A DNA stretch of 32,063 bases. It comes from Apostichopus californicus (taxonomy: Eukaryota; Echinodermata; Holothuroidea; Aspidochirotida; Stichopodidae). Below the pieces are notes generated by a model, which saw only the letters and a program-made list of their open reading frames with translations, did not search any database and was not told where the DNA came from. The stretch is taken from the NCBI GenBank assembly GCA_020650975.1, contig JAIPMN010001577.1, forward strand, positions 1-32,063. The letters run 5' to 3'. This document shows positions 1-8,760 of this stretch, in pieces. The position numbers and the translations under genes are program-made. How positions within the stretch are numbered: position 1 is the first letter of the stretch; the number at the start of each line of letters is the position of its first letter.

Positions 1-437
1 TATATCATGGTTTCCAAATTTGTCAAGTATGAATGACATTGCATGTGCTCCATTGATGTGCTGCTGTTTAAGTTAAGAAGCCAAAAGAAGATTTTTGGGG
101 TTGACTTCTTACTACAATATATGAAACTGTTGATTAAAGTTTAAAAGTCCCTTCCCAAAGCTTAAGTTTTCTTAAGTTGATGTAAAGTGCTTTATGATAT
201 TTTTTTTATGTTAAGTGCTGCATAAATGCATATGTTTTTCATAGGTGCCTCGATACCAGCTTAATCCATGACATCTTGTTGCTAAGGAAGTAATTAGAGT
301 AATGTGCCGTTGTACTTGGGTGTTCACAAGCTAAGCTTAGTAAGCTGTAGCTCTCACACTACAACATAGTCCTCTTAGCTGGGCAACTATGTAACTTTCC
401 TCCCAGACTTTGTGATATTTTGTTCTTGTTTTTACAG
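1..437 (+). other. MAN2C1 intron, 3' part
   Basis: This is AT-rich DNA ending in a TTTTTACAG splice acceptor at 429-437. I see no earlier MAN2C1 exon and no recognisable repeat in it. The upstream exons, including the GH38 catalytic domain, must lie left of the window. Confidence 0.6.
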
Positions 438-517
438 GCTAAAGTCTGCAAAGAATCCTGACCCCACTGCAGATATGGGTGTCCATCAATTCACATATGC
501 TGTCTTCCCTCACACTG
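438..517 (+). CDS. MAN2C1: MAN2C1 internal exon (alpha-mannosidase 2C1), fourth from the end
   Basis: MAN2C1 is a cytosolic glycoside hydrolase family 38 alpha-mannosidase that trims free oligosaccharides released during glycoprotein turnover. This exon begins with the last base of a split codon and reads LKSAKNPDPTADMGVHQFTY followed by AVFPHTG, which matches the animal MAN2C1 C-terminal beta-sandwich segment (human has ADTGRHEFTYAL and MPHKG). It is bounded by a CAG acceptor and a GTAAGT donor at 518. The last base, G, completes the Gly codon with GT from the next exon. The ATG-less frame upstream of 438 is intron. The call rests on four consecutive exons joining in phase into one familiar C-terminus. 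Catalytic residues are not in the window. Confidence 0.9.
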
Positions 518-536
518 GTAAGTCAATGATCACCAG

Positions 537-648
537 GTGGGTGTCCATCAGTGGTATGTCTGTGATCACCCAAAACCCCACCATTGGTGTGGGTGTCCAT
601 CAGCTTACTATCTTTCAACACAGTGGTATGTCTGTGATCACCCAAAAT
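537..648. repeat. Intronic repeats echoing the preceding exon
   Basis: The exon 12-mer GGGTGTCCATCA (477-488, coding for the GVH part) recurs exactly in the following intron at 539-550 and 591-602. A 27-base intronic block beginning CAGTGGTATGTCTGTGATCA is also present twice, at 549 and 621. The arrangement looks like replication slippage that started in or captured exon sequence. The extra copies lie outside the reading frame because the GTAAGT donor at 518 precedes them. Confidence 0.7.
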
Positions 649-744
649 GTTGTATTCACAGCTGAATATCCATAAGCATTATTACATTAAGAGCCATTGG
701 CTTAAGAATATCCCGTCAATCTGTTTTTAATTTTCCTTTGTTAG

Positions 745-884
745 GTACATTCCAAGATGCAGGAGTCATCCAAGCTGCCTATGATTTGAATAATCCATTA
801 ACCGTCTCAGCGGGTCAACTCAACGAAGCCCTGTCCATGTTTACTGTTGATAACCCAGCCATTATCCTGGAGACGGTCAAATTG
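745..884 (+). CDS. MAN2C1: MAN2C1 internal exon (alpha-mannosidase 2C1), third from the end
   Basis: The exon starts after TTGTTAG and completes a Gly codon split by the intron. It then reads TFQDAGVIQAAYDLNNPL, which is nearly the human FQDAGVIQAAYSLNFPL, and ends FTVDNPAIILETVKL, close to human FSVSSPAVVLETVK. It closes in phase 0 at a GTGAGG donor (885). This segment belongs to the C-terminal beta-sandwich of GH38 class II mannosidases. The stretch between the two conserved blocks is variable in the family and diverged here. Confidence 0.93.
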
Positions 885-1261
885 GTGAGGCGGTTTAACC
901 AGGAATAATTTATCCGGTACCTCATCACAAAATGCTATGCAAATTGGATGAATTGCTGAACAAGTGCGAAAAATAAAGCAGTTTCTGTTCATCTAGGAAC
1001 CTTGTATTTCATAAGAAGCAATTTTTAAGAGCCTCCCAAAATTTGATAACTAAATTATTCCCAGTTAACATGTCAAGACTTTCTTTAAAATCTTTTTTAT
1101 ATATCTACAAGTATTCCAGTAATTGTCCTTCCCTTATCATCACTTGATCTAGACAAGACTAAGACTACTCTCTTAGGAAATTTAAACTTAAATATGAAAA
1201 AACTAATGTACTATTATAATTGAATGGACTGGTAATTGACTTATGAAATATTTCTACTATA

Positions 1262-1320
1262 ATGTGCTTAACCAAAATCAATCTGTATATCTGTATATCT
1301 ATCTGTCTATCTATATATAA
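1262..1320. repeat. CTGTATAT/CTAT-rich microsatellite
   Basis: Short degenerate repeats of CTGTATAT and CTAT occupy the end of this MAN2C1 intron, directly upstream of the acceptor at 1344-1345. They contribute to the pyrimidine-poor acceptor region. An open frame running through it is only the exon frame extended backwards into the intron. Confidence 0.5.
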
Positions 1321-1345
1321 TATTTATGTACTGTATATCGTTCAG

Positions 1346-1464
1346 CCTGAAGATGCTGCAGACCAGAATTCAGGAGTTGTGTTGGTTCTCAGGCTGTATG
1401 AGGCATTTGGCAGTCATGCTCAGGGAACTCTCTCCACACCATTTCCAGTAAAAACAGTTGCCAG
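1346..1464 (+). CDS. MAN2C1: MAN2C1 internal exon (alpha-mannosidase 2C1), penultimate
   Basis: After a TTCAG acceptor the exon reads PEDAADQNSGVVLVLRLYEA and then FGSHAQGTLSTPFPV. The core VLRLYEAFGSH matches human MAN2C1 LVLRLYEAHGSH. It enters in phase 0 from the preceding exon and leaves with two bases (AG) of an Arg codon before the GTGATG donor at 1465. The donor is weaker than the others because position +4 is T, but the phase fits the next exon exactly. Confidence 0.92.
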
Positions 1465-1950
1465 GTGATGATTACATTTTTTCATATTGTAAATATATTT
1501 TTTTATTCTTTTAGATTTATAAATAAAATAACTGTATACTTGTGTTAAGTACAAATATAATGTCAAAGTAGTAATTCTGATTGTTTACTTTGATATGATT
1601 TGTAATTATATAATAACATATATTTCATTTTCTTTACATTTTTGTTTCAAATGATTTACAAAAGAAGTCAACACTTTTTTCGGAGATTTTCTGGTATTTT
1701 ACATGCACCTTCACTGGATAAACTAACATAATTTAAGCATTGAAATATCTTAAGTAAAATGAATTCATGATACTACTTAGCTACCTAACAGTGACTTGGT
1801 GAAGAAAATCTAACAGGATGTTTAAATCATGCCATTCTTTCTTTCAATGGAACTTCTAACATTGACTAATATTTTCTGGCAAATGTGTAGAGAAAGGGGA
1901 AGAAAAGTTTCAAGAGAATATTCCTTTATTTATTTTTATTTTTTCTATAG

Positions 1951-2062
1951 GTGTAATCTCTTAGAGGAAGAAGAATCACAGATGACTCACAAAGATCATT
2001 CCTTCCATATTAAGCTGACACCATTTCAAGTGGTATCATTCCTGCTAGAATTCAAGAAATAA
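1951..2062 (+). CDS. MAN2C1: MAN2C1 terminal exon with stop codon
   Basis: A strong pyrimidine tract and TATAG acceptor end at 1950. The exon completes the Arg codon, continues with CNLLEEEESQ, and ends in IKLTPFQVVSFLLEFKK before TAA at 2060-2062. Human MAN2C1 ends in a similar LKLTFSPFQVLSLLLVL block, so this is the natural C-terminus and not a truncation. The four exons together encode 149 residues. An AATAAA overlaps the stop codon at 2058-2063. A usable poly(A) signal is more likely further downstream but cannot be chosen by eye. Confidence 0.92.
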
Positions 2063-2443
2063 ATAATGAAATAATAGCTGTAGACAAGAGATTGTCACTG
2101 CAGGTAACATTAAACTGAATAATGGTTTATTGGTAAGTTGGTTACTAAATTTATTGCGGCATTCAAGAGCTTGCTTTTATTTTCTTAAAATATTATAGGT
2201 AATTTTAACAGACAATGCAGAAATATTCAATCGTGCCAAAAAACTTAGTTTATCAGTATGGCCAAAGTTTTGTACTTGCAAAAACTTCTAAAAAAAAAGG
2301 TTCCAAAAAATGGAAAGGAAGCGAAAATCTGATCCAAATTTTCATAAATTAATTTTCTTAAAATGTTAGTACTTTATTATATGATGTTAAAACATGTTTT
2401 TTCGTCTGCAGTGTCACTTGTCTTTACGTCCTTCTGTTTTGCT

Positions 2444-2640
2444 TTGTTTCTAATGTTTTATTGTCTCTAATGTTTTATTGTCTCTAATGTTTTATTGTCT
2501 CTAATATTTTATTGTCTCTAATGTTTTTGCTAGAGTAGTGTTGATGTCTAATGTTTTTGCTAGTCTAATGTTTTTGCTAGTCTAATATTTTTGCTAGTCT
2601 AATGTTTGTAGTCTAATGTTTTTGCTAGAGTAGTGTTGAT
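2444..2640. repeat. Two adjoining 17-bp tandem repeat families
   Basis: About four units of TCTAATGTTTTATTGTC are followed by about six units of TCTAATGTTTTTGCTAG, some carrying the insertion AGTAGTGTTGATG. Both units are 17 bp and share the first ten bases, so one family derives from the other. Confidence 0.8.
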
Positions 2641-2886
2641 AGTCGCATATCAATTTTGTTTTTGCCAAACTGTGTGTAAGTTTGAGTTAGGATGGATTCT
2701 GAAGATTTAATAAGCAGCAAAAACCAAAAAAAAAGAAAGATTAAAATAACCCCATTTTACAGCATTGAAACATGTGAATGCATTGTATCAAATAACTTAC
2801 CACATAAAGTATGGTTTCTTTTCTATTTGAGGATTTTTTATTTTGATTTGATTTTGCATAAGAGATTATAAATTTTATTGTTTTGA

Positions 2887-2980
2887 AAGTAATAACAGTA
2901 TCATTCATTCCTTAATATTAATGTTACACATAGCAAGTAATAACAGTATCATTTCATTCCTTAATATTAATGTTACACAT
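2887..2980. repeat. 48-bp tandem duplication
   Basis: Two copies begin at 2887 and 2935, each starting AAGTAATAACAGTATCAT and ending GTTACACAT. They differ by about one inserted T, so the duplication is recent. Confidence 0.85.
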
Positions 2981-3360
2981 TTCTCTTCAATTATTTTGCT
3001 CTTTTCTTTATTTTTGTCTGTCTCTCCTGTTTTGCTGTTAATGTATCACACGCATTGATAATGAGCTGAAATTTTTACATTTTTAAAGCAGAATCTTGTC
3101 AGTTGAGAAATTGCATTTTTTCATTCATTCGGTCTTAAACCGAATTTTGTATCATTTTCAGGATTAACAACAGCTGTACTATAATGAAGAGTATTTAACT
3201 ATATCATGAAATTGCTAGTATTTTGAGAAATTAGTCAGCTACTGGGATGTCATTAATTATGAACTTATTGATTTAGAGAACTTATTGGTAAAATGACGGT
3301 GTTCAGAAACAATTGAATGGATGCCGCAGATGTTTTGAACTGAGAGAAAGATCGTTAATG

Positions 3361-3578
3361 ATTGATAGTTATTTATCAGAATTGAAAAAGGAAGCATGTG
3401 ACTTTGATTGATTTCTTGTCAGTGAGAAGGACGTCTGAAATAAGTGTTTAATAATAATAATCGTTGTGAGTTGGGGGAGCACGACTATTATCGATTGATA
3501 GTTTATCAATCAGAATTGAAAAAGGAAGTACATGAGTTATTGATTTCTTGTCAGTGAGAAGGATGTGCGGAATAAGAT
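3361..3578. repeat. Diverged direct repeat of about 85 bp
   Basis: The blocks at about 3361-3446 and 3494-3578 share the segments GATTGATAGT, TCAGAATTGAAAAAGGAAG and GATTTCTTGTCAGTGAGAAG in the same order. They are separated by about 47 bp. No coding potential is seen. Confidence 0.75.
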
Positions 3579-3756
3579 GACATCCCATAGTAATGACTAA
3601 GGTCCCTTCCTGTGAGTAGTTACATTTTTTAAAGAATATAATTGGAAGAAAAACTGCCTTCTCAATGAAATAAAGTGTCGAGAATTTACAGCTCTTGTTT
3701 GGATAATTAACACTCGTTTTCTTGTGTCAGGGTAATCAAGCCGATGTGTCAGCAAT

Positions 3757-4035
3757 ATCAAACTTGACCACACACTCAGTATCCTTTCTGTGAGTATGTA
3801 ACAGGTGCCCCTATAAGGCTCAAGATAGGATAACATTGTCTCCAGGTCCAAATGGGTCAAATCTGATATTTAAAACTGCTGAGTAAATTCACAATGAAGA
3901 CAAACACTCAGAAATGTGCCATAAATCACTTATATTTAATCTTGCAATTTTGGGAAAGGGAGATGCATCAGGTATATTCAATGGCCAAAAAAAGTAACAT
4001 TGAAAATACATCAAACTTGACCACACACTCAGTAT
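3757..4035. repeat. Pair of identical 26-bp direct repeats
   Basis: Identical 26-base blocks beginning ATCAAACTTGACCACACACT lie at 3757-3782 and 4010-4035, 253 bp apart. They could be remnants of a duplication or ends of a small unknown insertion. No inverted termini are visible. Confidence 0.6.
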
Positions 4036-5118
4036 AATATGTTCTTACAATTACTTCAAAAATAGGTTACCATGACACTGTAACAATTAGACACAGCACA
4101 GAATTTATTGAATCTAGATAAACAATTATTAAGCCTGTAAAGAGTACTGCAGTATACTATACATCAAACCAGGTACAGCTGTGTACAGATCTCAACTTGG
4201 GATATAGAAAAACGTATTGTCTATGGCCATGATAATGTAACAAGAAAGGATATTTAAACTGGCTTTACTGCTGTCTTAGACTGCTCACTATCTTGCTTCT
4301 GTTGTGTTGTAGACAGATACAGGACTCGCTTTGCAAAATGCAGAAATTTAATTAAGTTCTGGCGTACATCAGTGCTCGTCAAACAACTCTCCAGCGATTT
4401 ATGAAACAGATGGCAACTTAACCAGAACATTTAGGGTGACAATAACAGTACGGTAGGGTAACATTCTGTCCCTCAATAAATGCAATTACACGTAGGCTGA
4501 CCTCAGGGTGCTCCCTAGTTCTTAAATACAATGGATTCTTTTCCAGTTAAATATCATTCCGTTGGTTGCTAAATTGTGCTTGGATGTCATTTAGTTGAGT
4601 TGATTTATTTAAAGTCTTCTTGAAAACAACAATTAACTGGAACACGAAACGCCCATAGTTTGGGTGAATGTTCCTAACTCGCCAAGATCCACACCAGTGG
4701 CCAAAAAGATGGCAATATTAATCCCATCATAATTTAAGTATATAGTAACGTCACATGATGGACATCTCCAAACCTCTATAAACATGACAATTCTTCCTTG
4801 CAGGGTGCTTTGACAAAAGATTTAAGTAGACCAGATTTAGCAAGAGAGATCCAGATCTCTCAAGGTCTAGAATCGTCACACTAACTTTAAAGTAATACAA
4901 CTCCACAAGAACTGGGTGACAAGAAGGTTTGGTCACATACACATTTCATTTTGGTTCATACAAATTTAAGTGCTGTTTCGTCAAGAGTTCACACTACTTG
5001 AAGGGACATTCCGTTGGTTAAATAATTAATTCCTTATTTACAATTTACTGGAATTTTCTTCTTTGGGGCAATGTACATCCTCTTAGAGTTTCATCAAATT
5101 TGGTGACAGTTTTTTTTC

Positions 5119-5522
5119 TTAATGAAGGCTGGCAGCAACAGAGTATTCACAAATATAACCAAATGATTTCGAACTTTGACGGTCATGCCATGTAAGAACA
5201 CCATCCATATCTCCATGAATTCTGTAACAAGCGGTTTGGTCGTTAAAACTTCCCTCTTCCAAATTCATATTAGCTACAGCTGGTTCCGTCATCTCAGTGC
5301 AAATCATTTTCCATTCCATTAAGTCAATCCAATAATTGTATCTATCGGCTGGTTTTGACGTGATCAAGCTTTCTATAAAGTTGTTCTCTTCTTCACTCTC
5401 GATGAATAACAGATGAGATGAACAAGTTTGGCATGCATGGTCAGCGTCAGAGCGACTTAGGGCAGCTGTATCACTGATGGAATAGTAGGAGCCTTCAAAT
5501 AGATACTGTACTCTAATGGACA
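5119..5522 (-). CDS. C-type lectin-like domain protein, terminal exon
   Basis: The minus-strand exon opens after a CTGTAGAG acceptor (5523-5524) and ends with TAA at 5119-5121. It carries most of a C-type lectin-like fold: YLFEGSYYSIS (usually FxGSCYxxS), the helix SDADHACQTCSSHLLFIESE with EEENNFI, YWIDL in place of the WIGL core, and WHDRQSSKSFGYICEY for the WND...C...ICE end. Four core cysteines are visible (HAC, MIC, TAC, YIC), plus one extra in QTC. The GSC cysteine is Tyr. The sugar-specificity triplet reads EPA, not EPN or QPD, and WND is WHD, so classic calcium-dependent mannose or galactose binding is doubtful. Such proteins are usually secreted or cell-surface recognition molecules. 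The signal peptide would have to come from an upstream exon. Confidence 0.8.
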
Positions 5523-5530
5523 CTCTACAG

Positions 5531-5805
5531 CATAAATAAACACAAAGTATGGTTACATATGTTTCTTAAGTGTTTCAAGCTGAACTGTTCTTGGACAACG
5601 GCTCTATAGGATAAATGAACTCGAAGTATGGTTACATATGTTTCTTCAATGTTTTAAGCTGAACTATCATAAACGGGTGCTCTATAGGATAAATGAACAC
5701 AAAGTATCGTTACATATGTTTCTTAAGTGTATCAAGCTAAACTGTCCATGGACGGAGGCTTTATATGATAAATGAACGCAAAGTATGGTTATATTTGTTT
5801 CTTCA
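5531..5805. repeat. 78-79-bp tandem repeat in the lectin intron
   Basis: Units start at 5531, 5610, 5688 and 5767, each with ATAAATGAACACAAAGTATG and a following TTACATATGTTTCTT block. There are three full copies and one partial. The array begins only a few bases from the lectin exon acceptor, so on the minus strand it forms the end of the intron. Confidence 0.9.
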
Positions 5806-6069
5806 CTTCACAAACTTCACTCACAATTTGCAAGCCCCGCCCAACAGATCATGCGCCAATCAAATCTCTCTGTTTTGTTTACGACCGTTAGGCATAGGAC
5901 TTACGAGTGGACGACACGAGTATATATAAGTTACATTTGTAACATGCTGATATGAACATGTTGATATGGGCAATCGCAGTGGTTTTACAGTAAATCGTTC
6001 GCACCATAAGGGCAACAGAAAATAAATTTCTTTCTTTCGATTGCGACAGCTTTACTCCATTAAACCTAC

Positions 6070-6142
6070 CTGGACAGAGTGCATTTAGAATAAGAAATAT
6101 TGTATCTGCTTCGGAAGTTTGTTTTCCGAAATTCACCAGCAA
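6070..6142 (-). CDS. Possible upstream exon of the lectin gene (hydrophobic segment plus CP)
   Basis: On the minus strand an open frame ends SEADTIFLILNALCP plus one base, directly at a near-consensus donor CAG|GTAGGT (6070/6069). The single base joins in phase with TG at the start of the lectin exon, giving ...ALCPVSIRVQYLFEG. A hydrophobic stretch followed by CP is how many secreted lectins pass from signal peptide to domain. There is no in-frame ATG in the open stretch, so the start would be in a further exon. Only the donor and the phase support it. Confidence 0.35.
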
Positions 6143-6772
6143 ACACGTATTGAGACCTTAAAAGTTATTCAGTATATATGATGTACTACATTCTTCAAAA
6201 TGTTCTCTACGATTAAAATTATAAGTTTTTATTAGTAGCTATTAATAAGCTATTCTAATATACAAAAGTGGCTACAAGTTTGATAGCCTGCCAGTAGCAA
6301 AATTGGTACTTGCTTTTAAATGTCATCATTTCATGAAATTTAAAGTATACATTGATATGAATATCATTGGTTGTATCATCAAAATCATTGATGCGGTTTA
6401 AGCAATTGTTAGAGAAAATATTCACCATATATTAGATCTAGCATTGTAATCTGGCAGATTCAATAAAGTGGCTGATTTTGGGTACAAGCTACTGTAGGCT
6501 TCCTTTAAGCCTAATTTTGCTTCTTTGTTATAGTTGTGTTGTCATTATCAACAGAATTTTTTTCTTTCTTACAACTTTGCATTTGAAGAGATTTTGATTA
6601 CAAATGCTACGTTAACAGTCCAAAAGGAAATCTTTTCAAGGATAAATCAAGACAAACTGCATTACAACATGTAAGGAATGCTTTGAAGAAATTATGTCAT
6701 GATGACTTTACAGACTGCATTTTACCATGATCAAGTTTCTATAAAGTAAAGAATAATTTAACAAGTAATACT
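6143..6772. other. AT-rich intergenic stretch
   Basis: I see no gene, RNA or repeat that can be supported here. It may be intron or 5' flank of the minus-strand lectin gene. Confidence 0.4.
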
Positions 6773-7185
6773 TAGTCTATTTTTTTTTTTAATTTTAATT
6801 TTAGGTTTACAGTCTTGTTCAGGGCCAAGGCCTTCTCACACGACTTTACAACTTAACCCTGGTCATTGGTAACTTGTCACACCTACACACCAAAGTGTGC
6901 ACAATTCAATCAATCTCTCCTGGGGCACCACAGTGCACCACAACCACGTGTCCCCCGGGGGACTTCCCATAGGGTGCAGCCACAAAGCGGCGCACACAAC
7001 TATATTTACATGTTACCTCGCAAGTCCCCATTTATACACCTGGGTGAAGAGAGGCAATGGAGATAAAGCGCCTTGCCCAAGGACACAACGTAATGATCTG
7101 GCCAGGGCTCGAACCTGTAATCCTTAGATCACAAGTCCACTGCCTTAACCACTTGACCACAACGCCCTCACAACGCCCTAGTCTA
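6773..7185 (-). mobile_element. tRNA-derived SINE with target-site duplications
   Basis: On the minus strand the head, starting near 7178, contains an A box TGGTCAAGTGG (7149-7159) and a B box GGTTCGAGCCC (7105-7115), as in a tRNA-derived RNA polymerase III promoter. It is followed by a body containing GTGTCCTTGGGCAAGGCGC and CCACCCAGGTGTATAAATGG, wording common in deuterostome SINEs. It ends in an AAATT/poly(A) tail at 6780-6801. The 7-bp sequence TAGTCTA flanks both sides (6773-6779 and 7179-7185) and marks the target-site duplication. The sequence CACAACGCCCT is doubled at the head end. Confidence 0.88.
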
Positions 7186-8053
7186 CATTCAGCCAACCAT
7201 ATCTAAAGTTAGAAACATGGCGCCCGAAGTGTTCCATGTCAGTGCCACGCTGTCTGGCACCGGAATATACCATACAATTATATCTGCAGATATAAAACTC
7301 ACCCAGTGTCCATTTCGATCAACCAGTATGTTTCATAAATAATGATCGTCTTTAACGTGGAGAGCTGCATTCCCCCTCCTCGGTAAAGTATAACGCTGAC
7401 TTTAACAAACTCACGTTTATAATATGAAGCCAAATGACAGATAATAACTCAGAGATCAAGTATAGGATTTAAACTTTACTCCTTTTTTTGTACCCAAAAT
7501 AAATCGTTACGTATTTGCGAACCACTCAACTGCTGAATGTTGACATTAACTTTACTTTAAAAACGAGGTAAATGAATGAACATTCGCATTTTTCTTTGAA
7601 CGTTGAACATGTGAAGCGCCTTAGATCATTTATCTTATTGATAGTTATCATGTATACTAGCTACCGTTAAAATACTGCAATCAGTCGAGGCTATATATTT
7701 CCATACCGCCTTTAAGTTTTAAGAATGATCTTATAAACATCTAAATTAAATTTGCTGGACTATTAAGTGAATTTCCACACAGACAATTGTGTCAGTTACT
7801 CAGATGCAACACAAGAACATGGTCTCAGATAAAACTGCGCATTATTTTTATGATATTATTATGATTACTGTAAGGCTTATTTTGATAGTTCGGGAACGGT
7901 AAGCCGGGCCTTACACTGATAACGCGAACCGAGCGTGAAATAGGAAAACAATCTTCAAAAGCGGATATTTGATAATATATATAACTCTTTTATTAATTCT
8001 GAATAAAACTATAACAGGTATAAATATAAATACGGATAATTAAAATGCACAGA
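7186..8053. other. Intergenic stretch without recognised gene
   Basis: The sequence is of mixed composition with some GC-rich islets (for example around 7890-7940). A short minus-strand frame starting with ATG at 7370 and ending at a GTGAGT donor (7302) could be a small exon, but it has no recognisable content and its phase does not fit the lectin exons. Confidence 0.4.
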
Positions 8054-8119
8054 GCCCGAAGTCTACAGACGTAAATATTAAATACGGAGCCTACTGTTCT
8101 ACGTCTGCAGACTTCGGGA
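8054..8119. repeat. 18-19-bp inverted repeat (stem-loop)
   Basis: CCCGAAGTCTACAGACGT (8055-8072) is repeated as its reverse complement with one difference at 8101-8118. The spacer is about 28 bp. The arms could form a strong hairpin and could also be the termini of a tiny fold-back element. Confidence 0.75.
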
Positions 8120-8246
8120 GATAAACTTAAACTCCCAGATATGTCTTTAGGAGACACTTAAACCCTTCCAAAATCATTTGAAACAAAACATATGAATACG
8201 CTTCTAATAACGCGTGATTCATACTCCCCAAAGCGCGAGCCATGGG

Positions 8247-8254
8247 TGACGTCA
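8247..8254. promoter_or_regulatory. CRE-like palindrome TGACGTCA
   Basis: This is a perfect cAMP-response-element octamer 1.3 kb upstream of the PAH start codon. An octamer is expected by chance about once per 65 kb, so its role is uncertain. Confidence 0.25.
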
Positions 8255-8341
8255 TAATAACCATATCAAACTAGAATACGCTTCACATTACTATGGCGAT
8301 GAAGCTTAGGATGAGCTCTACAATGAAACCAACCAAACACC

Positions 8342-8503
8342 TTGGTCATCCATAGTGCACATAGAAGATTGAGATTTTTCGTTGATGTAGCAAGACTCCA
8401 GGAGGACGCTCCAGCAAAGGTTGCTTTAAGAGAAGCACTGAGACATACTGCTAAACCAGTAGGAAGGCCCGTAACTACCTTGCTTGGAAAAATAGCAATT
8501 TAA
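8342..8503 (+). pseudogene. LINE ORF2 C-terminal remnant with A-rich tail
   Basis: An open frame runs to TAA at 8501-8503 and reads RLRFFVDVARLQEDAPAKVA, then ALRHTAKPVGRPVTTLLG. This resembles the post-reverse-transcriptase end of many invertebrate LINEs (LRxxGHVAR...DDAP...ALR...GRPxTTWLG), with the GHV and the final Trp altered. An A-rich run at 8502-8520 follows immediately, as at a LINE 3' end. Nothing upstream of 8342 looks like reverse transcriptase, so it would be a severely 5'-truncated copy. Confidence 0.5.
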
Positions 8504-8760
8504 AAAAAAAATAAAAAAAATTGGTGTAGCTCAATACCTCAACAAAAGATTAATAGCATCGATGAAAAAAATGTATATGTAAAGACGCTCAATTTTGTTT
8601 TAATTTAAATTCTTACCACAAATACATCTAATCTCAAATGCAAATGTCTTCAACCTATAACGTCCTAAGTAACTTTCTATAAATCATTTATTCATCTTCA
8701 CAGTTCTACAACACAGATTAAATTAATCGCTCACGTAATTTACTTCGAAGTTTCATTTAG

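Larger units (their letters stand above)
2063..5118. other. Intergenic DNA between MAN2C1 and the lectin gene
   Basis: This AT-rich region contains the MAN2C1 3' UTR, of unknown length, and the lectin 3' UTR coming from the right. Several small direct repeats are listed separately. The open frames of 60-90 codons on the minus strand (for example 3597-3860 and 4751-4942) show no recognisable domain and no good splice sites. I see no further gene. Confidence 0.5.

Noticed and set aside
2058-2063. AATAAA poly(A) signal for MAN2C1
   Set aside because: It overlaps the stop codon, so cleavage would leave almost no 3' UTR. It is probably coincidental.
3597-3860. 87-codon minus-strand frame
   Set aside because: No domain, no splice signals and it overlaps repeated intergenic DNA.
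7303-7370. Minus-strand ATG frame ending at a GTGAGT donor as lectin exon 1
   Set aside because: The end phase does not fit the candidate exon at 6070-6142 and the peptide is not a clear signal sequence.
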